Shown here: piece after piece, positions 14,452 through 20,430 of the stretch
Layout: every line of letters starts with the position of its first letter
Numbering within the stretch: position 1 is the first letter of the stretch
NCBI GenBank assembly: GCA_002405405.1
Contig: DHLT01000115.1
Coordinates: forward strand, 1-20,430
Source: Ignavibacteria bacterium UBA4661
Lineage (GTDB): Bacteria; Bacteroidota; Ignavibacteria; Kapaibacteriales; UBA4661
Direction: 5' to 3'
Length of the DNA: 20,430 bases
Made by a program: the position numbers and the translations under genes
Notes under the pieces: model-generated
Told to the model about the DNA's origin: nothing
Database searches by the model: none
Seen by the model: the letters and a program-made list of their open reading frames with translations, nothing else

Positions 14452-17051
14452 TATCCGATCCTCTCAATGTTCAAAGTGACGAAAACATCATGTCAACCTT
14501 GATTACAGACCGCCACGGTGATGTTTGGTTCGGCTCTTACAACGGACTTGTACTATGGCAATCAAAGACAAATACAGCACAAAGAATGACAAGTGAGCAG
14601 AATGATCATGAAACCATCGCTTCAAATTATGTTCGAAGTTTATACGAAGACCGCGAGGGCAATGTCTGGGTGGGTTCTAATACGGGTGGTATCTCCTTGT
14701 GTACCGAACGGAGGAATCGATTTCGGGTTGTCCGAAGCAAACCCGGCAACCCCCAAACCCTTACTCACCCCAGTGTTCGTGCTTTTTGCGAAGATCGATC
14801 CGGCATGATCTGGATCGGGACAGAATTTGGTGTGAGTTTGTTTGATCCATCGCGTGGATATGTGGTAAAGCAAATTACCAGTGCCGATCTGCCACGTGCC
14901 AATGCCGGCAGCTTTTCTGTTTGGGCAATTGCTCAAACAGAAGACGAACACTTGTGGTTTGGCTCTCTGCATTTTTTAGTGGAAGCCGACAAAACGGGGA
15001 AACCTATTCGTATCTATACAGCAAATGCTGACGACCCCAATGCTCTCACCTTAGGTCGTGTGCGGAGTCTCATGCCCGCACCCAATGGTGATTTGTGGGT
15101 CGCGACCGGCAACTTCGATGCTCGTGGCACCAACACTGCGCAGTTTGGAGGGTTAAATTGCTTACATCGTTCAACCGGTAAATTTACGCGACACTGGACC
15201 AATGTTTACAATTCCATTCTTCCCACGGACTACATCGTTCGTGTTGCTGTTCGTGACAATAGCAAGCCCCACCAAAACAGTTTTTGGGTGGGGGCACAAA
15301 ATGGTGTGCATCGTTTTCATCCGGATTCAGGTATTATAGCATCGTATCGCCATGATCCGAATAATCCTCGATCTCTTTCTTCCAATTTGGTGACTTGTCT
15401 CTTGCGTACAAGCAATGGAACTGTTTGGATTGGCACATCAACAGGGCTCAATCTCTTTCATGAAAAAGAAGAGTATTTCACACGGATCAGTATTGAAGAC
15501 GGGCTGCCTGATGACTTTATTTATGGCATTGCGGAGGATTCGCAAGGTCGCCTTTGGTGTAGTACCAATCGTGGGCTTTTTTGTTATAATCCGACAACAA
15601 AACAAGTACGACAGTTTACGCCCGGCGACGGTATTCAAGAGTATGAATTTAATGCCGGAGCATATTATAAAAGCCGTCAGGGTATATTGTACTTCGGGGG
15701 AATTGCAGGCATTAATTACTTTCAACCTGAGTCCGTTTTAGAATTTAAGGAATATCCTCGTGTTTTTCTCACAGGGATTCAAGTCAACAACCAACCATTC
15801 TTTTTTGACCAACCCCTTTATCAACTCCAAGAAATCACTCTCTCTCATCAACAAAATTTCATCAATATCGAATTTGCTTCGTTGATGTATAGCTCTTCCG
15901 AAAATGTCCGTTATTCCTATTTTCTCGAGGGTTTTGACAAAGAATGGCATACCGTTGGCACTCGTGATGCTCGTTCAGCATTCTATACAGGACTACCACA
16001 CGGATCATATACTTTTCGTATCCGAGCTACAGGGAATGACGGGGTATGGAGCGACACATTTACAACACTCAGGGTCATTGTTCTCCCTCCATGGTGGCAA
16101 ACAATATGGGCAAAAGGTGCTTATATACTTTTGTCTCTCGGCGCAGGTATTGGTTTCATCCAATATCGTGAAACACGCCTTCGACATGAAAAACGTGCTT
16201 TGCAAATTGCTGTAGAAGAACGTACCACTGCTTTAGAGGAACAAAAACAATTATTGGAGCAACAGAATAATGCTGTGGCACAAAAGAATGTTGAACTCCA
16301 AAAGAAAAACGAACAACTGAAAAGTTTACATCATGAGAAAAACGGGATGCTTGCAGTTGTTGCCCATGATTTAAAAAATCCTTTAACCGCTATTTTGCTC
16401 AGCGCAGAATCCATTGCTGTACGCACTCAAAACAATGGTGACGAGCGTATCTACAATGCCGCCAAACGTATCGAAGATTCTGCCGAGCGCACGGTAAGTA
16501 TTATCACCAAAATTCTTGATATCAATGCTTTAGAAACCGGTGCGATGAGCATGATCTATGAGCAGTACAATATCAGCGAACACCTTCGTGCGCTTTTGCA
16601 TGACTACACTGATCGTGCAAAGCGCAAGAATATCTCTCTTCAGACTACGCTACCCGACGAGGACATGCTTTTTGCGTGCGACAAAGTTGGCATTCTCCAA
16701 ATCGCCGACAACCTTATTTCCAATGCCATCAAGTACACGGAAGAGCATCACAGCGTTTTTGTATCATGCCTCACCGAATTTCGTGAAGGCAAACATTATC
16801 TTGTTTTGACCATCCAAGACGAAGGTCCCGGCATCAGCGATGCCGATCAAGCACAAATGTTTCAAAAGTTTCGGCGACTTTCTGCTCAACCGACAGCAGG
16901 CGAAAGCACTACGGGGCTTGGTCTTTCAATTGTGAAAAGTTTCCTCGATGCAATGGATGGCACCATCCACTGTCACTCAGAATTGGGCAAAGGAACACGC
17001 TTTGTTGTTGAAATACCGGAGCACACAACAGAGAGTGTTTCGTCATCGTGA
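14439..17051 (+). CDS. Two-component propeller / Y_Y_Y sensor histidine kinase, C-terminal part
   Basis: The frame has 870 residues. About nine propeller repeats fill residues 22-430 (for example GNVWVGSNTGG, GMIWIGTEFGVSLFD, GTVWIGTSTGLNLF). The Y_Y_Y domain is at about 480-548 (VRYSYFLEGFDKEWHTVGTR, then LPHGSYTFRIRA). A membrane helix lies at about 553-575, and a coiled coil (LEEQKQLLEQQNNAVAQKN) leads into the kinase core with His643 in VVAHDLKNPLTA, Asn762 in NLISNAIKYTE, Asp794 in DEGPGIS and GLGLS at 826-830. It ends after the ATP domain, with no receiver or AraC domain, so it differs from hybrid HTCS proteins. It overlaps the N-terminal part by 13 nt. As annotated it lacks a signal peptide and could not place its sensor outside the membrane, another sign that it is part of a longer gene. 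Confidence 0.9.
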   Translation: MYPLISDPLNVQSDENIMSTLITDRHGDVWFGSYNGLVLWQSKTNTAQRMTSEQNDHETIASNYVRSLYEDREGNVWVGSNTGGISLCTERRNRFRVVRSKPGNPQTLTHPSVRAFCEDRSGMIWIGTEFGVSLFDPSRGYVVKQITSADLPRANAGSFSVWAIAQTEDEHLWFGSLHFLVEADKTGKPIRIYTANADDPNALTLGRVRSLMPAPNGDLWVATGNFDARGTNTAQFGGLNCLHRSTGKFTRHWTNVYNSILPTDYIVRVAVRDNSKPHQNSFWVGAQNGVHRFHPDSGIIASYRHDPNNPRSLSSNLVTCLLRTSNGTVWIGTSTGLNLFHEKEEYFTRISIEDGLPDDFIYGIAEDSQGRLWCSTNRGLFCYNPTTKQVRQFTPGDGIQEYEFNAGAYYKSRQGILYFGGIAGINYFQPESVLEFKEYPRVFLTGIQVNNQPFFFDQPLYQLQEITLSHQQNFINIEFASLMYSSSENVRYSYFLEGFDKEWHTVGTRDARSAFYTGLPHGSYTFRIRATGNDGVWSDTFTTLRVIVLPPWWQTIWAKGAYILLSLGAGIGFIQYRETRLRHEKRALQIAVEERTTALEEQKQLLEQQNNAVAQKNVELQKKNEQLKSLHHEKNGMLAVVAHDLKNPLTAILLSAESIAVRTQNNGDERIYNAAKRIEDSAERTVSIITKILDINALETGAMSMIYEQYNISEHLRALLHDYTDRAKRKNISLQTTLPDEDMLFACDKVGILQIADNLISNAIKYTEEHHSVFVSCLTEFREGKHYLVLTIQDEGPGISDADQAQMFQKFRRLSAQPTAGESTTGLGLSIVKSFLDAMDGTIHCHSELGKGTRFVVEIPEHTTESVSSS

Positions 17052-17167
17052 TTCCATGAAAAAATGTAATTTCCCTCATCGCAATTCTACAGATCATAGT
17101 CCCGTTTTACAAGTGCAATGTTCTTCTGTACATCTCTTGTTACTCTCACCGTATTTTATCGCTGACC

Positions 17168-17779
17168 ATGATTGGTGCATATCTGATTAGCATAACGAAC
17201 TTCGTTCGTGCAAACCGTTCATTGTCGGCATTTATGATAATGTTGACCCTGCTTGGTCTTGGCGATATGCTCTGCATGGAATTGTCCCACTGGGATTGGT
17301 TTGTTGCTACGCTGCGTCCTATCTCTGCTCTGTTTGCACCGTTTTCAACAGATTTAAGTTTTGCTCCTGAAGTCTGGCTTAGCATTCTTGCACTGGTCCT
17401 TGGTACATTGATCGTAACTATTACCATTGCTGCCCAAGCCGTTCCGCGCTTGATCGATCTTTTTATGGATGACTGGATGAGTCTGTTTTATGCATGGTTT
17501 TTGATCTTCTGTGCTGCTCATGCAATTTTCTTGAATAAGATTCCTACAGAGCGTGTTTCCAGCGTGATCTACAATAATTTTGTTCTCATGCCGATTTCGA
17601 TTTTGGCGGCATTTCCATACATCTACTATGTTTTGGGGCGCACAAAACCTGCAACGATTATTGCCGTGATTGTCCGCGACAATCTTCGTTTGATTGAATT
17701 TCTTACAAAACCATCTACTCATCATTGGTTGCAATTCAGTGGTCGTATCGAGCGCAAACAACTTGAGCTTTTAGAATAA
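17168..17779 (+). CDS. Four-helix membrane protein, DUF2254-like, probably 5' part of a longer gene
   Basis: The frame has 203 residues with four membrane segments, at about 19-37, 67-90, 101-120 and 136-158. The stretch IAAQAVPRLIDLFMDDWMSL recalls the PR-LL-F-D pattern of DUF2254 membrane proteins, but this is a weak match that I would not rely on. It ends in RKQLELLE followed by TAA (17777-17779). The frame then continues open without another stop through the next gene, so the two were probably one protein of about 548 residues. The gene starts 116 nt after the sensor kinase. Function unknown. Confidence 0.65.
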   Translation: MIGAYLISITNFVRANRSLSAFMIMLTLLGLGDMLCMELSHWDWFVATLRPISALFAPFSTDLSFAPEVWLSILALVLGTLIVTITIAAQAVPRLIDLFMDDWMSLFYAWFLIFCAAHAIFLNKIPTERVSSVIYNNFVLMPISILAAFPYIYYVLGRTKPATIIAVIVRDNLRLIEFLTKPSTHHWLQFSGRIERKQLELLE

Positions 17780-17806
17780 GTCAATCAGCTTGATGGTGTA
17801 TCGCAC

Positions 17807-18817
17807 TTGGTTTCATTCAAAGAAGCTAAAGCGCAGATTATCATGAAAATGACCGAGTTGATGACGACCTTTCTCAAAATGAAAAACGATCTGCCTTCCG
17901 AGATTTTCACGATTACACAAACCGTTCGCTCTGATATTGCTTTTCAAACTTTAGGTTTAGCGCAATTCACGGAGTTGGAAGAAACGAAAACATTTTACGA
18001 ACAAAAGTGTTTTCGTGTCCTTGCCGATATCTACAATGGCTTGTTGCAAGACAGTGCTTTCGACCTAGCTTCGATGTGCGGCTCCGAGATGCGCAATATT
18101 GGTCGTGCCGCCATTACAACCGAGCAAACACCTGTGCTCAATATGATGCTCATGCGCTTCAACACTATGATGCGCTTTGCTATCAAACATGCTGTTGCCA
18201 ATGATGAAGCACGCAATCTCTACAATCTTGCGTACCACTATCGCACGTTCATCGAAGATCTTGCTCGTGCAAACAAGGTCGATACCCTCAAGCAAGCAAT
18301 CTTCTATCAGCGATTCTATGGCAGTGAAATGTTCCGCCACAGCAAAGCACACCCGCCACTCTATTTCATCAATGATGTGTTTACAGCAGAGATGAAACGT
18401 ATTCTTATTCTCATCAACGAACTTGGCTGGGATTTAGCAATTCAACGTCATGTCTTGTTAGAGTTATTGGAAATGGATAATCCGGGCGGACTTGGCTCGG
18501 AAGAAAAAACATTTCATGCGGGCGTACGTACTCTGCAGAGCGGTTTAGCATTGTTTTATTTGGAACGTGATGTACAACCGCTGGTTGATTTGATCGTTGC
18601 AGATATTGCTCAGGAGTTGAAAGGTTATGACATGCAAAAATCAAACAAAATCATCGGCGATATTTGCAATCGACTCGACATGGCACGCCCAACTTTTTGG
18701 GAAGATACCGACCGAGGTAATGTGAACATTTATTTCTCGCCTTACAAACAGCATATTCCGCGCTTCCGTGAATTGCTCAATGACTCCCTGCGCCCCGCCA
18801 TTCCTGATGATTTGTAA
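17807..18817 (+). CDS. Soluble helical protein of unknown function, probably 3' part of the preceding gene
   Basis: The frame has 336 residues from a TTG at 17807; the first ATG is at 17843. It is in the same frame as the membrane protein ending at 17779, and only nine codons plus a TAA separate them. The sequence is mainly helical with no membrane segment or signal, so it would be the cytoplasmic part of the joined protein. I recognise no catalytic motif or family. Conserved-looking stretches are RFNTMMRFAIKHAVANDEAR and LAYHYRTFIEDLARANKVDT. There is no ribosome site before the TTG, which argues against independent translation. If both halves are made, they could still form a complex. Confidence 0.6.
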   Translation: MVSFKEAKAQIIMKMTELMTTFLKMKNDLPSEIFTITQTVRSDIAFQTLGLAQFTELEETKTFYEQKCFRVLADIYNGLLQDSAFDLASMCGSEMRNIGRAAITTEQTPVLNMMLMRFNTMMRFAIKHAVANDEARNLYNLAYHYRTFIEDLARANKVDTLKQAIFYQRFYGSEMFRHSKAHPPLYFINDVFTAEMKRILILINELGWDLAIQRHVLLELLEMDNPGGLGSEEKTFHAGVRTLQSGLALFYLERDVQPLVDLIVADIAQELKGYDMQKSNKIIGDICNRLDMARPTFWEDTDRGNVNIYFSPYKQHIPRFRELLNDSLRPAIPDDL

Positions 18818-18853
18818 GTGATGGTATTCAACCATAATTGACTCCTAAAATCT

Positions 18854-20248
18854 ATGATATTCTTCGTTCGCATACTCTGTGCTCTTTGTGGTGTTGTGCT
18901 CTTCAGTTGTTCATCGTCACGTAATGCAGAGCGCGAGCTCTCTAGTCTGTCGATACCATTATATCGCGTACCGGAGCAGGTACAATCACTGTCGATACCT
19001 TATCCGATTATTCTTCTGCATGGCTTGGGTCAAAAAGCTCATGTATGGGATGCCACAACGAACCCCAGCGCCATCAAGTATTACGAACAGGATCTTGGCT
19101 TGCGGTATGGGGGTCTTTTGCACACCACGCGCGGACAAGCACTTCTTGATATGCCACCGAATAAAACTGCTTACCCTCAAGCAGATTTTTTTACAGTACA
19201 ATTCAGTTATTCTGCCGACTCGGTCGGTGCATGGAAAAATGAACTCTATCAGTATGTGCAACTTGTGCGGCAGCGTACAGGTGCCGACAAAGTCATTCTC
19301 ATTGGATACAGCATGGGTGGTTTGGCGGCACGCTATTATGCGGTTGCCACGCAACCGAACCATCATGTGCAGCGATTGATTACCATCGGTACACCGCATC
19401 TTGGTTCACCGTATGCTCGCGTGTACAAATGGAAAACAGCGATTACCTCAGCATTAGCAGACAACCCAAACTTCGCTTCTAAATTTTTGTTAGAACAGGG
19501 AAAATCACTTTTTGAATCTGCTGAAAAGGGTGTCCCTGCCGATGCACCCGCAGTTCGTGATTTACTGCGCCCTGAAGATGGTGGTGATTTTTTGAACCGT
19601 TTAGGTTGGGCACAGCATCCGGGGGATATCGAATACATCAGCGTCGTTGGTAAAGTTGAAATGCTCAATGAATTATCTCAGCTTTCATCTTCTGCGACAA
19701 AAGAACTTCTGCGTCGACTCCTTGGCGTGATTGGCTTTGGCGCAGAGTCGCTTTTTGAAGGCGGCGACGGTGTCGTGAGCGAGCGAAGCCAAACACTCAA
19801 TGAGATTCCTTGGTTCAAGAATGATGCCTCACGGCGGCGTATTGCGCGGGTTGTACCGATTCCTTCGGTACATGAAGATCATCTTCGCTTCAGCAACGAA
19901 ATTCAACGAATTACTCTTGAAGACAAAACCGAACTGCGCGGTATGGAGTTTTACCGCAATGAGATGTCACCACTGGTTGTAGCAGAATTCACGGATAATC
20001 TTCCTGCTTCGCAATTACGAGGAGAAATGCGCTTTCGTTTGGAAGGTTCGCAAGAACAGACCGTTTCGATTACCCCTGCTATGATACGTGTAGCGCGAGG
20101 AGCAGGTGGCTCGGTAGTGTATCATACGGCGGTTGAATTTCCCCGCACTCTTGATTGGTCGCGCTCCGGTGAAGTACAACTACGTATCACCAATTCTTTT
20201 GGTAATACTCTCGATATTACTCGTGCATGGCGTGGTGCGCAACGTTAG
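18854..20248 (+). CDS. Lipoprotein alpha/beta hydrolase, lipase/PGAP1-like
   Basis: The protein has 464 residues. The N-terminus is a lipoprotein signal, RILCALCGVVLFSC, with the lipid-bearing Cys19 followed by SSS. The hydrolase core begins with the oxyanion strand PIILLHGLGQ (51-60) and has the nucleophile elbow GYSMGG (Ser153) and ITIGTPHLGSPYA. That order is typical of lipase and PGAP1-like esterases. The acid is probably in EGGDGVVSERS and the histidine in PSVHEDHLRF. The last 110 residues look like a beta-rich accessory domain. It should be a membrane-attached esterase or lipase; the substrate is unknown. The gene starts 36 nt after the preceding gene and is followed by its own terminator. 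Confidence 0.88.
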   Translation: MIFFVRILCALCGVVLFSCSSSRNAERELSSLSIPLYRVPEQVQSLSIPYPIILLHGLGQKAHVWDATTNPSAIKYYEQDLGLRYGGLLHTTRGQALLDMPPNKTAYPQADFFTVQFSYSADSVGAWKNELYQYVQLVRQRTGADKVILIGYSMGGLAARYYAVATQPNHHVQRLITIGTPHLGSPYARVYKWKTAITSALADNPNFASKFLLEQGKSLFESAEKGVPADAPAVRDLLRPEDGGDFLNRLGWAQHPGDIEYISVVGKVEMLNELSQLSSSATKELLRRLLGVIGFGAESLFEGGDGVVSERSQTLNEIPWFKNDASRRRIARVVPIPSVHEDHLRFSNEIQRITLEDKTELRGMEFYRNEMSPLVVAEFTDNLPASQLRGEMRFRLEGSQEQTVSITPAMIRVARGAGGSVVYHTAVEFPRTLDWSRSGEVQLRITNSFGNTLDITRAWRGAQR

Positions 20249-20251
20249 TAA

Positions 20252-20288
20252 GTACCATTGGCTGGTATCGCCAAGGTACAATTCTTTT
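20252..20288 (+). terminator. Rho-independent terminator after the hydrolase gene
   Basis: GTACC (20252-20256) and TTGGC (20258-20262) pair with GCCAA (20270-20274) and GGTAC (20275-20279). That gives ten pairs with one bulged A (20257) and a seven-base loop, followed by AATTCTTTT. It lies 4 nt after the stop codon. Confidence 0.7.
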
Positions 20289-20330
20289 GCTCTCTTTTTT
20301 GCTCTTGTCGTTGTTGAGGATATTTTTTTC

Positions 20331-20359
20331 TTGCACAATGTCTTTTACTCACGTATATT
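20331..20359 (+). promoter_or_regulatory. Sigma-70-type promoter of the tRNA-Val gene
   Basis: A -35 box TTGCAC (20331-20336) and a -10 box TATATT (20354-20359) are 17 nt apart, the optimal spacing. Transcription would start near 20366, about 17 nt before the tRNA. It is the best promoter match I see in the window. Confidence 0.6.
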
Positions 20360-20382
20360 CGTAGCTCTTTGATAATGATTTC

Positions 20383-20430
20383 GGGCGTGTAGCTCAGCTG
20401 GTCCAGAGCGCCTGCCTTACAAGCAGGATG
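20383..20430 (+). tRNA. tRNA-Val (anticodon TAC), 5' part, cut by the window end
   Basis: The acceptor strand GGGCGTG is followed by TA and a D arm (GCTC...GAGC). The anticodon arm is CCTGC-CTTACAA-GCAGG with TAC at loop positions 34-36, which reads valine GTA. The window ends just after the anticodon stem, so the T arm and 3' end are outside. Confidence 0.92.

Noticed and set aside
20383..20430. tRNA gene as a possible integration site of a genomic island
   Set aside because: No integrase gene or repeated tRNA 3' end is in the window, and the 3' half of the tRNA is outside it.

Overview
The window looks like a chromosomal segment of a Bacteroidota/Chlorobi-group bacterium, perhaps an Ignavibacteria- or Kapabacteria-like lineage. 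The evidence is protein families: a DUF5916 outer-membrane protein, a C-terminal type IX secretion (T9SS) sorting domain, short Bacteroidota-style Crp/Fnr regulators, a propeller/Y_Y_Y sensor kinase and a DUF2911 protein. Many starts have no clear Shine-Dalgarno sequence. The placement is inferred from protein content only. Base composition looks balanced, but I did not compute it.

Layout. Positions 1-1770 are a complete IS200/IS605 (IS608-like) element on the minus strand, with tnpA, tnpB, both end hairpins, guide tetranucleotides and cleavage sites. It sits at a TTAC inside a Crp/Fnr regulator gene, whose 5' part (about 1771-2177) remains without its DNA-binding end. Upstream of that fragment on the same strand is a large DUF5916 protein (2224-4476). 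Next come a carboxymuconolactone decarboxylase/AhpD-like protein (4855-5397) and an intact Crp/Fnr regulator (5533-6123). These two form a plausible regulator-target pair, with two inverted repeats around the space between them. On the plus strand follow an ECF sigma factor, a probable zinc-binding anti-sigma factor and a DUF2911 membrane-anchored protein ending in a strong terminator. After them comes a secreted cyanophycinase-like peptidase with a T9SS tail.

From 9767 there is an orphan membrane histidine kinase (minus). Divergent from it are a signal-peptide protein joining one CXXCH haem site to an outer-membrane beta-barrel, and a rhomboid protease. Next is a large two-component propeller sensor kinase, apparently one gene read in three frame segments (13347-17051). 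A membrane protein and a helical protein then share one reading frame separated by a single TAA (17168-18817). The last gene is a lipoprotein alpha/beta hydrolase with a terminator, followed by a promoter and the first part of tRNA-Val(TAC), cut by the window end.

Taken together this is mostly envelope, signalling and regulatory content rather than one pathway. Three loci in 20 kb are interrupted: the IS insertion, the double frameshift and the in-frame stop. That means either real gene decay or, for the last two, consensus errors. The best candidates for follow-up are the haem-barrel fusion, the well-resolved IS608-like TnpA/TnpB element with its broken target gene, and the interrupted sensor and membrane genes.
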